A stretch of DNA of 64,000 nt, taken from the NCBI GenBank assembly GCA_964454975.1, contig CAYVVD010000010.1, forward strand, positions 51,517 to 115,516, written 5' to 3'. The notes below the pieces were generated by a model. That model was given only the letters and a program-made list of their open reading frames with translations, did no database searches and was not told where the DNA came from. The position numbers and the translations under genes are program-made. The DNA comes from CAYVVD01 sp964454975 (GTDB lineage: Bacteria; Bacteroidota; Ignavibacteria; Kapaibacteriales; UBA2268). Below are positions 33,338-42,570 of the stretch, one piece after another. Within the stretch, counting starts at the first letter, position 1, and every line of letters begins with the position of its first letter.

Positions 33338-34927
33338 TCAGCCTTTGCGTCGGACAATAACTTCTGACTCGGGTATCTCGACATGGATGAAAGAACTGAT
33401 CATTCCCATTCCTTCAAGTTCCTGGAGCCGGGCAATCAGCTTATTGTCGAGAATAGTTTCTGTTCTTACAACAACCATACCACTGCTTGTGGCAACGCTT
33501 TCGAGCACCTTGTACCCACTTTTCAGCTCGCTGATTGATACTTCCGCTTCCGTACCTGCCTTTTTCTCTTTATCCTTGTTCTTCTTAAAGTTAAACTTTA
33601 AAGAATCAGCTCCTTTTGATTCGGATAGAGCTTTTTTCTCTTCAGCAGGTTTTTCCTCTGCAACATCTTCAACAATTTCAACAGGAGTTTCTTTTTCCCG
33701 GTTTGCTGTTTCAATCACTTCTTTAGCACGGGATTCGCTTTCTGTTTCACCTCTTTGCTCTTCTTTTGCCTCGGCTTTCTCGTCAGACATAATCTTATAA
33801 TCCATCAGCTCAGGGATTAAAACAGATAGCCCCGGAGTTTTGGCAAGTTCCTGGAATTCTTTCAGAACGGAAATATTAAACCATGATGAATTCTCCCTGA
33901 AGAATTTCATTGCTTCCTTGTGCCGTTTTATAGTCTGTTCGGCTTTTTGCACTACAATGCCTGTTTCCTTAAAGTCGCTTAGCTGGAGCTTTGTAAAGCG
34001 GAATACAAGGTTGTGGTACATATTGGAAATGGAAACAATTTGCGATTCCAGCAGCAGGTCATTTCCTTTAATATTATTCGGGAATCCCGAGCCGTCCTGC
34101 CTTTCGAACATCTGGCCGATAATTTTTGCATTGTATCGGAATTCCTTTGTGCGTGCAAGGCTTCGCAGGCCATTTGAAAACTTGCCGAAATATAACTCCA
34201 TGTCAGAAAATTCAAGGTCCCAGGGATCATATATTGCTAACTTTTCTGGAAGCGTAAGCATTACTGAACTGTGGAGCAGAGAGGACAGCACGATGTTTGT
34301 AACCTGGGATTCATTCAGGTTCATGCTTTTTGCAATTTCATTCGAAATAGTAGCAACAGAGATATTATGCGGTGTAAAGTAATATTTTTCATTAAGGGAA
34401 ATGATGTCCGAAACTGCCTGGAAGAGTTGTATAAACAAGGATTTGTTCTCGAAAATCAGGTTGTTGAGCCGCTTCTGAATACCTTTCAGTTGTGAGTTGG
34501 ATGACTTGAGCTCAGTCATTAGTTCCTGGTTTTGGACTTCAACGTGATGCCTGTCGAATGCAAGTTTAATTGCCTGTATTAATTCAACACGTTCGAACGG
34601 TTTGGAGATGAACATCCAGGCGTGACCTTGGTTGATACAGGAGATAATGTCCTTTGGGTTGCTGTATGCTGTCAGAATAATCCTCGTTGCGTTGGGAACG
34701 AGGCGAATGCTTCGTTCGAGAAATTCCGAACCTTTCATTTGCGGCATATTCTGGTCCGAAAGGATTACTCCGGGTTCGAAGCCGGCAAGAAGAATCTCGA
34801 GAGCTTCCTGACCGGAAGAGGCTTCTTTTACAAAATATAAATCAAAAAAAATCCTGGAGAGCATTTTGAGTATGTTTTTATCGTCATCTACTATTAGTAG
34901 TTTTCCCTTGTTGAGACTTGCGGACAT
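33338..34927 (-). CDS. Response regulator with degenerate HD-GYP-type output domain (paralogue A)
   Basis: 529 residues. The receiver occupies 9-125, with acidic D14-D16, phospho-acceptor D58 (ILSDQNMP), T86 and K109 (SKPFE). A short coiled coil (~130-160) leads into an HD-GYP-like helical domain (~165-330). There the HD pair is H219-S220 (LLHSSVML) and the GYP site is GSGFP (279-283), so a metal ligand is missing and c-di-GMP phosphodiesterase activity is doubtful. An acidic, Lys-rich linker (~390-455) and a C-terminal domain with LKSGYKVLESVATSSGMVVV follow. A divergent paralogue lies upstream; no kinase gene is near. Confidence 0.85.
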   Translation of the reverse strand: MSASLNKGKLLIVDDDKNILKMLSRIFFDLYFVKEASSGQEALEILLAGFEPGVILSDQNMPQMKGSEFLERSIRLVPNATRIILTAYSNPKDIISCINQGHAWMFISKPFERVELIQAIKLAFDRHHVEVQNQELMTELKSSNSQLKGIQKRLNNLIFENKSLFIQLFQAVSDIISLNEKYYFTPHNISVATISNEIAKSMNLNESQVTNIVLSSLLHSSVMLTLPEKLAIYDPWDLEFSDMELYFGKFSNGLRSLARTKEFRYNAKIIGQMFERQDGSGFPNNIKGNDLLLESQIVSISNMYHNLVFRFTKLQLSDFKETGIVVQKAEQTIKRHKEAMKFFRENSSWFNISVLKEFQELAKTPGLSVLIPELMDYKIMSDEKAEAKEEQRGETESESRAKEVIETANREKETPVEIVEDVAEEKPAEEKKALSESKGADSLKFNFKKNKDKEKKAGTEAEVSISELKSGYKVLESVATSSGMVVVRTETILDNKLIARLQELEGMGMISSFIHVEIPESEVIVRRKG

Positions 34928-35097
34928 CTATTCTCCAAATCGAATAAAATGAAATCCTATATATAAAATATAAAGATAAATTATTAATTAATTTTTAATA
35001 ATAAATTCAATAAATCACGCAAATCATCGGTAATTATTAGGAACTTGAATTATATTATAGACTTAAATGAACGTGGATTAATTTTGAACTTTTTGAA

Positions 35098-36768
35098 ATG
35101 TCGGTGCAACAGGAGATAAAACCCAAAGAATCTCACAATAAAATGCTGATTGTTGAGGACGAGAAGCACACTCTTAAGCTTCTTGGCAATATTTTCGCCA
35201 GGCTTTATACTGTCGAGACAGCGCTGAACGGCCCCGAGGCATTGCAGATATTGAACAGGGGCTACAGGCCGGGTGTTATCCTGTCGGATTATTTCATGCC
35301 GATAATGAACGGGGACGAGTTCCTCGAAAAATCTATACGGTTTGCACCGGACGCCACGCGTATTATCCTTACCGGCCATACAGAGCCAAAAGAAATCATC
35401 CAGGCAATTAACCGCGCGCATGCGTTCATGTACCTGACAAAGCCTGCAAGCAACCTGCAATTATTCCAGTCGGTGCTTATCGGTTTTGAGCATTATAACA
35501 AAAAACAGGAACTGAAAGCGCTTCTCAAGACAAAGGGTTCAATTCCAGCTGAATCTGATGATATAGATGTATATAAGAATGAAATAACAGAACTGAAGGC
35601 ACAGGTTAACACCGTTGAATCAGAAAATTCCAAAATTAAAGAAATAAACGAAGAGCTGGTCTCGCGAACTACTGAGTACGAGGTTGTCATCACAGAGTTC
35701 AAGAAAAAAATCGAACAGTATGAGACTGAGTTTTCCCTGTTGCAGTCGCGTAATGCTTATCTTGAGGAAATGAGGGACAGCGCTCAGTCCTCCCACAACC
35801 AGCTTATTAATGCTATCAGCAATTTAATTTCTGAAAAGGAAAAATACTTCTTCACCCCACATACTCGCTCGGTTGTAAGAATATGCAATAAACTTTCAGA
35901 AGAATTGGGGCTAAACAGCGATACCCGTTCAACAGTAATGATTGCCGCAAAACTGCACAACATAGTAATGTTAACACTGCCCGAAGAATTAAAGCAGTCC
36001 TATCCCATGGATCTTGAGGATATCAAGAGCCAGATTTACTTCGAGCATTTTAGCAAGGCGGTAGCTTTTCTATCCGAAATAGAATACCTGCGGGAAGCGG
36101 TGTATTCAATTTCACAAATCTGGGAAAATTTTAACGGCAGCGGCTCTCCGAGAGGTATTAAACAGGATGAGATAAGGATAGAGGCTCAAGTAGTGGCTAT
36201 TGCTAACCGCTTTCACCATTATGTGTATGGTTTGAGTAATGAGCAGGTGGACACTATGATTTCGAGCGGGGAGGCCGTGCAGATTATCCCCGAAAGCCAC
36301 AAGCGGCATAAGGATGCAATCAGGGAAATTATCAAGCGTTCCCGTGAATTTCGTCCTGATGTTCATATTGCTTTCCAGGAAGTGATTAAGGATAAATCGC
36401 TACGCGAAGTAGAACCATGGAAAGATACTGTTCGTGTGAATATCAGCGATATTGACAAGACATTCTTCAAGCTTGCAAAGCACGTAAAAACTGCAATAAC
36501 AAACCAGGGCACAGCTTATAAATCGGAAGATGAAACTACTGTAACCGCTGGCAAATACACGATTGTAGAAAAGGAAATAAGCACCGGCGATATCAAAATT
36601 GGCATGGAAGTGTTGGAGGAAATAAAAACTGTGTCAGGTGTGTTAATAGCTGCGCCGGGGAAAAAAGTGGATGCTGAGCTGATGAAAAAACTGCGCCAGA
36701 TGCTGGCAAGTGGGCTGATAAAAGAAAAAGTCCTTGTCAAGGCAAAAGAATTCAACTACGGCTTATGA
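35098..36768 (+). CDS. Response regulator with degenerate HD-GYP-type output domain (paralogue B)
   Basis: 556 residues. Receiver ~14-130 with E20-D21, phospho-acceptor D64 (ILSDYFMP), T and K residues in ILTGHT and LTKPAS. A long coiled coil (~150-240) is longer than in paralogue A. The HD-GYP-like domain has H287-N288 (AAKLHNIVML) and GSGSP (347-351), again lacking the Asp of HD and the Tyr of GYP. The C-terminal domain IKIGMEVLEEIKTVSGVLI matches that of paralogue A. The two genes are transcribed divergently from a 170-bp AT-rich spacer and probably arose by duplication. Confidence 0.85.
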   Translation: MSVQQEIKPKESHNKMLIVEDEKHTLKLLGNIFARLYTVETALNGPEALQILNRGYRPGVILSDYFMPIMNGDEFLEKSIRFAPDATRIILTGHTEPKEIIQAINRAHAFMYLTKPASNLQLFQSVLIGFEHYNKKQELKALLKTKGSIPAESDDIDVYKNEITELKAQVNTVESENSKIKEINEELVSRTTEYEVVITEFKKKIEQYETEFSLLQSRNAYLEEMRDSAQSSHNQLINAISNLISEKEKYFFTPHTRSVVRICNKLSEELGLNSDTRSTVMIAAKLHNIVMLTLPEELKQSYPMDLEDIKSQIYFEHFSKAVAFLSEIEYLREAVYSISQIWENFNGSGSPRGIKQDEIRIEAQVVAIANRFHHYVYGLSNEQVDTMISSGEAVQIIPESHKRHKDAIREIIKRSREFRPDVHIAFQEVIKDKSLREVEPWKDTVRVNISDIDKTFFKLAKHVKTAITNQGTAYKSEDETTVTAGKYTIVEKEISTGDIKIGMEVLEEIKTVSGVLIAAPGKKVDAELMKKLRQMLASGLIKEKVLVKAKEFNYGL

Positions 36769-37099
36769 TGTTATCTGTTTTTGACTGAACCTTCCGGAAG
36801 AGAATTTTTGTATTATTGATTACCGGATAAGATATTATAGCCATTTGTTTGAAGGCCAGGGCCATTATTATGACATATAATATACTCAAAACAGCTTTTT
36901 CGAGATTGAGGAGTATTCATTAGATACTTCAATGACACAATCAGCTTCCTTAAGCTTTCTTAGCATTGAACACGACTCCTACATCCGGGACAGGCTTTTC
37001 GCCAGAATGTTAAGAGGAAATGGTGAAGAAATATTGGTTCACAATGGAATTTTTTATCTTGAGAACAAGGTATATTAAGAAATTTATCCGGCAGTGTTT
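36769..37099. other. Intergenic region with a possible 48-codon ORF
   Basis: 331 bases between convergent genes. A plus-strand ATG at 36932 opens 48 codons ending at 37078 (MTQSASLSFLSIEHDSYIRD and on), with no good ribosome binding site. The same frame is open upstream to 36881. It could be a small protein or a remnant; nothing else recognised. Confidence 0.4.
36932..37078 (+). CDS. Possible 48-residue protein
   Basis: A short frame whose product ends EEILVHNGIFYLENKVY. Composition is protein-like, but there is no family match that I recognise and no clear ribosome binding site. It is listed because it is the only coding candidate in a 331-base gap. Confidence 0.2.
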   Translation: MTQSASLSFLSIEHDSYIRDRLFARMLRGNGEEILVHNGIFYLENKVY

Positions 37100-37702
37100 T
37101 CAAAATTCGATAAAACCGGCAAGGTATTCAGCGTCTTTCAAATGAACGAGAACATTATCTTCAACAAGCCGGGCGACAGCATCCTTAGCCCTTTCGATTT
37201 CAACATTGTATTTATAGGCAAAATGCCAGATGTCCAGCGGTTCCGCTGATATTTCCAATGCAAGAAGCTGCCCGAGAGAGAGATCTTTCTTATCTTGAAA
37301 TATTCTCTTTACAGAATCAAGGAATATGTCAGATTCCTTATCTACCATATGCTTGTTGCTGAAATAGTAATTATCGGTTGTGAGCAGGTCGCAGATGGGG
37401 AAGCCACGGTCCGGGCTTTTCAGCAGTGTCGCAAGAAAGCGGAAACTGACTATATAAGGTTCATTTCCAAGGCTGTCGTTCTTCCAGAGGTCGTTCCAAA
37501 CAATTTCGTCTTCCACCCGGAGCCACTCGAAGAACGCTATTTCTGCATCGGGTAGCTTCATCAGTAAGTCATGCCCCAGCGATTCAGCAAGCAATTCGGC
37601 CTGGCGTTCGCTTATACCTTCTAATATCCCGGCGTCAAATTCAACATAGCCGTTTTTTTCGGATTTATTGCGGCAATATTTCAGCAATTCTATAATGTTC
37701 AT
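37100..37702 (-). CDS. Hypothetical soluble protein (unrecognised)
   Basis: 200 residues from the ATG at 37702 (MNIIELLKYCRNKSEKNGYV); a longer frame to 37771 would run through the arm of an inverted repeat. It is helical and acidic, without signal or membrane segments. The C-terminal part (YNVEIERAKDAVARLVEDNVLVHL) reads like a winged-helix unit, so DNA binding is possible. It is transcribed leftward, about 135 bases below the Yip1-family gene. Confidence 0.65.
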   Translation of the reverse strand: MNIIELLKYCRNKSEKNGYVEFDAGILEGISERQAELLAESLGHDLLMKLPDAEIAFFEWLRVEDEIVWNDLWKNDSLGNEPYIVSFRFLATLLKSPDRGFPICDLLTTDNYYFSNKHMVDKESDIFLDSVKRIFQDKKDLSLGQLLALEISAEPLDIWHFAYKYNVEIERAKDAVARLVEDNVLVHLKDAEYLAGFIEF

Positions 37703-37764
37703 TGTGTGGTTTACGATTAAAGAGTGTGGGTGTTGTTTTAGGGAGCTACAAATTAATAGCTCTG

Positions 37765-37802
37765 AACCCATAGCCCACGTTTTAAACCGTGGGCTATGGG
37801 TT
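37765..37802. repeat. REP-like inverted repeat, 15-bp perfect stem
   Basis: AACCCATAGCCCACG (37765-37779) is the exact reverse complement of CGTGGGCTATGGGTT (37788-37802), with an 8-base loop TTTTAAAC. No T-tract flanks it on the minus strand, so a simple terminator is unlikely. The form (GC-rich stem, AT loop, intergenic) is that of REP/RAYT-type dispersed repeats. Confidence 0.65.
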
Positions 37803-37837
37803 GGGTTGGCTATAGGAATAATTATAATAAATTCATT

Positions 37838-38620
37838 CTAAGAAATGAAGTAATTCACCACTAAATAAACCAGCCAGATACCAAATACACCAATGTAATA
37901 TTTGCCTTTGTCTTCAGAACTGAATAATCGTGCAAGGCCAACGCTTATAGCCGCATAGAACCAAATATTAAAGAAACCGATTGAAGTAAGCAGTGTGTTT
38001 GAAAGGCTGTCTGGTTCAAGATGCATCAATGAACCGATACTCAGGTTTTGAACAACATCCTGTGCAATTAATATATATAGTATGGTTACGAGTGATTGAG
38101 CGCATAGAATATAATGGGGCATTCCCACTGCAACTAACGCATAGCTGTAATTTCCCTGCCCCCCGAGTATTTTAGCCAGGAGAAAGAAAACTAAAGCAAT
38201 TATCAGCAAAAGGAGTAGCTGTAGCACTGAGAAAAATATTGGTGATAAATAGGCATGTTCATAAACCATATCCATAAAACCACGTGTTTGGTCTAACACC
38301 ATCTCCATTTCCGATGCAGTTATGTTTCCCTCTTTCAGCTGATCCTGCATCTTCAATTCCTGGACATGAGTTATAAATCCAAGTGATTGGTCTTTCAGGT
38401 TTGGAGAAAAAGCAACAATCATGAATGAAAAGGAAATAACAAAGCTGTATATCAAAATCGGGAACAGCCAGTCACCCGCTTTTGGCGTGTGGTATGCCAT
38501 ATTGCTAAATGTTGCGTCAGGCGATGTAAACATGCCTGTCAATTTCTCAGAAAAGCTTAGCTCTTCCGGCAGGTTATGCTCCTCTTCGGGAATTTCCGGT
38601 TGGTAATTGTTTTCTTCCAT
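37838..38620 (-). CDS. Yip1-family integral membrane protein
   Basis: 260 residues. A hydrophilic acidic N-terminus (~1-40) ends with EKLTGMFTSPDATFSNMA, a classic lead-in of bacterial YIP1-domain proteins. Five membrane helices then follow. Molecular function is unknown for bacterial members. It stands alone on the minus strand between the repeat at 37765 and the divergent L,D-transpeptidase gene. Confidence 0.75.
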   Translation of the reverse strand: MEENNYQPEIPEEEHNLPEELSFSEKLTGMFTSPDATFSNMAYHTPKAGDWLFPILIYSFVISFSFMIVAFSPNLKDQSLGFITHVQELKMQDQLKEGNITASEMEMVLDQTRGFMDMVYEHAYLSPIFFSVLQLLLLLIIALVFFLLAKILGGQGNYSYALVAVGMPHYILCAQSLVTILYILIAQDVVQNLSIGSLMHLEPDSLSNTLLTSIGFFNIWFYAAISVGLARLFSSEDKGKYYIGVFGIWLVYLVVNYFIS

Positions 38621-38801
38621 TGTTGCCCCTGTTGATGAACCAATATCTAAATTTAATAATTATCTGTATTATAACGAGTTTTTCTTTGGAAAGTTCTTTG
38701 TAATCAATAGCCAATCTTGGCAATTCGGGCACGGGAATTGATTTCTTTGTTTGATAGATTGTTTGTTTTTCGTAAAATGTTCTTCTTTTTTTTTTCGGAA
38801 A

Positions 38802-39665
38802 ATGAAAGCTAAGAAACATATTGTTCAATTAATAGCTGTTTTAGTGCTTGCTCTTGCAGCTATTCCATATTTTATCTTTGGAGAAGAGACTAAAGACAGT
38901 CCCGGGATGGAAGTTTATAACAAAAGTATTATAGATGTCCCGTTCAGGGATGTTGTTGATACGGTTTTCACACTGTCGGATTCATATATAGAAATTTCTC
39001 TAAGTGAACAAGTTGCGAGATTGTACCTGCGAAATGAAGACACAAAGGCTTACAAAATCTCAAGCGGTACGGATAAAATTCACAAGGGGATGAAAACACC
39101 GTCCGGATTGTACACTGTACAAAACAAGACTCCACTTGCACGATCTCGCCAATTCAACAATGCGGAGCTGATAAACTGGATTGGGTTTTATTACAACATT
39201 GGTTTCCATGGACTCAAAGGCAACTCCTACTACAGTTATCTTGGTAATAAACCAAGCTCACATGGCTGTATCCGCATCGGCAGAGAAGACGGAAAAGATC
39301 TTTATGACAATGTAAACCCCGGAACGCCTGTTATAGTTTACGAAAATAAGCCGGCCAGAGTAATTGCGTTTATCTGCAAAGAAGAAATTGGAATTCATGA
39401 TTTCATTCTTAATCAGAGAGGCTATTATCAAAAAGGAATTCTCGATGAAAGAATCTCATCGCTTTATTCGGGGGATTATTACAAAGTCTGGTTTAACAGG
39501 TTGATACTGGATGGCGAAACAATCCTACGGCCAGGGGGATATGATATTGGACTTGCTGAAAAAGTATCTTCAAGGCAGGAATTCTGGTTGCCTGATTTTA
39601 AACTTCCAAACTCAATTATAGATAATTTGTCGGTAATACCAATCGAAAGGTATTTTAACGATTAA
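38802..39665 (+). CDS. L,D-transpeptidase (YkuD domain)
   Basis: 287 residues from the ATG at 38802, which gives a clean signal/anchor (MKAKKHIVQLIAVLVLALAA). The catalytic box is SSHGCIRIGREDG with H154, C156 and R158. An upstream segment, SEQVARLYLRNEDTKAYKIS, is the usual first strand pair of YkuD domains. These periplasmic enzymes form 3-3 peptidoglycan cross-links or tether lipoproteins. The C-terminal ~110 residues are unassigned. Its stop overlaps by 11 bases the tail of the convergent stalk-domain protein. Confidence 0.9.
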   Translation: MKAKKHIVQLIAVLVLALAAIPYFIFGEETKDSPGMEVYNKSIIDVPFRDVVDTVFTLSDSYIEISLSEQVARLYLRNEDTKAYKISSGTDKIHKGMKTPSGLYTVQNKTPLARSRQFNNAELINWIGFYYNIGFHGLKGNSYYSYLGNKPSSHGCIRIGREDGKDLYDNVNPGTPVIVYENKPARVIAFICKEEIGIHDFILNQRGYYQKGILDERISSLYSGDYYKVWFNRLILDGETILRPGGYDIGLAEKVSSRQEFWLPDFKLPNSIIDNLSVIPIERYFND

Positions 39666-40413
39666 TATCAAGCTTATTATTGATCTTATCTTTGATTTTT
39701 GGCGGGATCACATAGCTGTCAGCAGCTTTTTTGCTCAATTCATCCTCTGTTTTTTCATTGCCTTCTTCCGGTGAAATTGCCATTTCTTTTGATTCAGAAA
39801 CAGGGCTTTCTTTCATCTTGAATGATTTTTCGGATTTATCTACGGGAATATCAACTGTAGCGGCCTTTTCTTTTTTGGTGGTATCATATTTGAGCAAGTC
39901 GGAAAATTTAGTAAGCAAACGTATCGCTTTGTCATCGGGTGTTTTAAAAGATTTGATGATTTCATTGCTTGAAGCCGGTGTTGAATTGGCTTTAGCAAAA
40001 TCCGTTGCAGGATTCGCCATTATGATCTTATTCCCTGATATACTCGTGTTATATAAGCCAAGATGGGGCAGTTTTGTAAAAAAACTAATCACGGGAATCA
40101 TGAGTTTGTTACCAATTATCACAGCAGGAAGCTCCATCTGTACAACCCTTTTGAAACCGGGGCGCTCCATTGCTACCAAAAATGATGCTGGCAGAAAACT
40201 GATTGTGTAATCTTTTGATTTGAGCAGATATTTTCCAAGAACTGCGTCGGCGCCGGGCATAACAAATGAGATTTGGGCCAGGCTGGAATAGTCTGTACCT
40301 GCTATTTCTTGAGTGAAAAGAGTCACAGTACGACCATAAGGCTGTAATACTTTGTAATCAGCGTTTAGCAGGCTGAATGAAATTAATATTAATATGGCGG
40401 CTAAGTACTTCAA
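39655..40413 (-). CDS. Secreted protein with stalk-like (copper-amine-oxidase-N-like) domain
   Basis: 252 residues with a signal peptide (MKYLAAILILISFSLLNA). Residues ~20-150 resemble the stalk domain that precedes the catalytic part of many N-acetylmuramoyl-L-alanine amidases in this phylum (SFLPASFLVAMERPGFK, GNKLMIPVISFF). The rest is a low-complexity Lys/Ser/Glu linker ending YVIPPKIKDKINNKL, with no amidase domain after it. It may therefore be a non-enzymatic wall-binding protein or an amidase that has lost its catalytic end. Confidence 0.55.
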   Translation of the reverse strand: MKYLAAILILISFSLLNADYKVLQPYGRTVTLFTQEIAGTDYSSLAQISFVMPGADAVLGKYLLKSKDYTISFLPASFLVAMERPGFKRVVQMELPAVIIGNKLMIPVISFFTKLPHLGLYNTSISGNKIIMANPATDFAKANSTPASSNEIIKSFKTPDDKAIRLLTKFSDLLKYDTTKKEKAATVDIPVDKSEKSFKMKESPVSESKEMAISPEEGNEKTEDELSKKAADSYVIPPKIKDKINNKLDINR

Positions 40414-40463
40414 TAATAATTAGTATATAGCTTTATTATCGGCAGGGACGAATATACCTTAAT

Positions 40464-40493
40464 AAAATGCCCCGGAGCAGACCGGGGCATTTT
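40464..40493 (-). terminator. Bidirectional intrinsic terminator after the FKBP gene
   Basis: AAAATGCCCCGG and CCGGGGCATTTT form a 12-bp stem with a 6-base loop. T-runs occur on both strands. It lies 14 bases below the stop of the minus-strand FKBP gene, which it would terminate. Confidence 0.85.
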
Positions 40494-40506
40494 TTTAATC
40501 AGCAGT

Positions 40507-41325
40507 TTATCTTCCCGGGATAGGTGAATTTGGGTCTTCACCGGGAACAATGTTGCCTGATGGGTCAACTTTAAGTGATTTTGGTGCAATAATTTCGTGT
40601 AATATCATTTCGAATCTTAATGCTGAATACGGTGGAATACCCGGTGGTAAACCCAAATTCTGATAAGCCAGCGCAGAAGGAATCATAAACTCAACGTTAG
40701 AACCTTCAGGAGTGAGCAATAACATTTCCTTCCATCCGGGTGGGAGCTGGTCAATTGGCAACCTCTGAGGCTTTCCTGCTTCAAAAGTATCATCGAATTT
40801 TTCACCATTCGGGAGGTATGCCCTAAAATCTGCATTTACGATGTCTGCCGAAACAGGCAGTTTACCACTTCCCTTTTCAATGAACCTGTATAGCAATCCA
40901 CTTTCAGTTTCAACAACACCATCTTTTTCTTTGAATTCGGCAAGCTTTTTCGGGCTTAACTCCTGGAAAACATTTCCCATAGAATCAAGGCGTTTTTTAT
41001 CGGATTCCATCCTTGCCTGCATTCTTTTCATGTTTATATCCTGGAATTTTGTCATCACAGCCTGCATTTCATCTTGATTCATTATAGACTCATAGCCTGC
41101 TAAAGCATCTTTCAAGGCCCTCGTAAACACATCCATATTGATATACAGGCTATCCCTTTGAAAACTTTCACCAATCTGAGTGCCTATTACGTAACTAATA
41201 CTATCGTCTAATGTCCTTAGGTGTTCAGTAACTTCGCCCTGCTTGATAGCATCGCCGGATACTTTGTGGTCGCAGGCTGCGAAACCAAGAATAACCATCA
41301 TCGTTATTAAAATTTGTTTATACAT
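40507..41325 (-). CDS. FKBP-type peptidyl-prolyl isomerase lipoprotein
   Basis: 272 residues. The signal ends in the lipobox GFAAC (C18). Residues ~35-130 form the helical dimerisation domain of FkpA/Mip proteins (ISYVIGTQIGESFQRDSLYI). The FKBP core follows (GLLYRFIEKGSGKLPVSADI, LPNGEKFDDTFEAG, PPGIPPYSALRFEMILHEI). It should act as an envelope chaperone/foldase. A strong terminator follows, so it is probably the last or only gene of its transcript. Confidence 0.93.
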   Translation of the reverse strand: MYKQILITMMVILGFAACDHKVSGDAIKQGEVTEHLRTLDDSISYVIGTQIGESFQRDSLYINMDVFTRALKDALAGYESIMNQDEMQAVMTKFQDINMKRMQARMESDKKRLDSMGNVFQELSPKKLAEFKEKDGVVETESGLLYRFIEKGSGKLPVSADIVNADFRAYLPNGEKFDDTFEAGKPQRLPIDQLPPGWKEMLLLTPEGSNVEFMIPSALAYQNLGLPPGIPPYSALRFEMILHEIIAPKSLKVDPSGNIVPGEDPNSPIPGR

Positions 41326-41409
41326 ATTTGCCCCAATTATTTAGAAATATTTTGTTTAGTACGCTTTCCTTTGTCAATCATTGTAACACCAATAATCACT
41401 TTCAGTTAC

Positions 41410-42363
41410 TTAACGGCTGGCTTCTGTCTCTTCAGGGTTGTGAACAATTGTGAAAAGGTGGATTTCCCTGTACTGTCTCGTAATCATCTCGGCGTATTTA
41501 AGTGAGTAGTATGTACCGATTGAATATGCTTCGCCACCAGCTGTGTGGAATTTTTTTGCATCGGGAACAAGGTCCCGGATTAGCATATCATGCGATGATT
41601 TCTGTGGGACAATAAGTACATTATACCTCTTTCCGTTTTCCTGGTGCAGGTAATCTTCTATCATACCCTGTAGCTCGTCAATAATCAATTCTTCCTGTGG
41701 AGAAATTTTCTCATCGGCATGTATAAGCTCCGTCATCATATCCTTAAGTTGGGCTGCCTGTTCGCGCTGGGGTTCAATATTGATGTAGTCCTGAACGCTT
41801 TTACGAAGGCGTATGTAATTTTCCTTTGAATCGGCCCTGCGGTATTTATTAAATTTATCCGGATTATAATCAATTTTCCATTCTTTGGCGAACATCTCGA
41901 GCATTTCACGCTCTTTTGGGTCCATCTCATCATCAATCATAGCAAGCTGGTGCAGAATACCCAGGATAGCCTCGGCATTTGTTGGCTTAAAGAAGCGTTT
42001 GATAAGGTAGTTTGCTTCCTTACGCTCTAAATTCAATGCTTTTTGCATAAGTTCCCAAAGGCTTTTGCCTTCGGCGCCCTTCACCCAAAGCCCGGTTGAA
42101 ATCAACAGGAATACAAAAGTTTCAAAAAGGTAGAGCGAAGTGTCGAGCATACTTATTAAATCATCTTCAACATAGATATAATACAATCCCCAGAGTACAC
42201 AATTCAGGAATAACAGCGTAAGGCCCGCGATTGACTGCGAGTCCGCCACTTCCTTTTCATGCTTCCTTTTCCAAATCTTGTTTATTCGCAGGTAAACCTG
42301 GATTGTGGTTATCACCAGCGAAATCTGGGTAAGGACTAATACTATCTGAACAAAAGTCTTCAT
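41410..42363 (-). CDS. Membrane protein with TerB-like domain
   Basis: 317 residues. Three hydrophobic segments lie in the first ~100 residues. From about 120 to 235 the sequence looks like the all-helical TerB/DjlA-N fold with its acidic loops (LHQLAMIDDEMDPKEREMLE and ELIHADEKISPQEELIIDEL), which can bind divalent metal. The last ~80 residues (RYNVLIVPQKSSHDMLIRDL) are unassigned. Role unknown; TerB-type domains occur in tellurite-resistance and stress contexts. Confidence 0.65.
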   Translation of the reverse strand: MKTFVQIVLVLTQISLVITTIQVYLRINKIWKRKHEKEVADSQSIAGLTLLFLNCVLWGLYYIYVEDDLISMLDTSLYLFETFVFLLISTGLWVKGAEGKSLWELMQKALNLERKEANYLIKRFFKPTNAEAILGILHQLAMIDDEMDPKEREMLEMFAKEWKIDYNPDKFNKYRRADSKENYIRLRKSVQDYINIEPQREQAAQLKDMMTELIHADEKISPQEELIIDELQGMIEDYLHQENGKRYNVLIVPQKSSHDMLIRDLVPDAKKFHTAGGEAYSIGTYYSLKYAEMITRQYREIHLFTIVHNPEETEASR

Positions 42364-42570
42364 TTGCCTGTATGTTCCCCTGTTCTAAAAACAGAGAACT
42401 GCAAATTAGCAACAAGGAATCAATAAAAAAATCCAAAATTCAGTTCTTATATCATTTACGGTACATGATGATGATTGTTTAATAGCCCTTTAATAAGTTT
42501 CTCAGGGAAATTTAGCTTTTTATTATTGTGGGTATGTGTTTATTTTGGTGCTATATTGATTAGGTAGAAT

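Noticed and set aside
33338..34927. Active c-di-GMP phosphodiesterase
   Set aside because: The HD Asp is replaced by Ser and the GYP site is altered, so a catalytic call is not supported.
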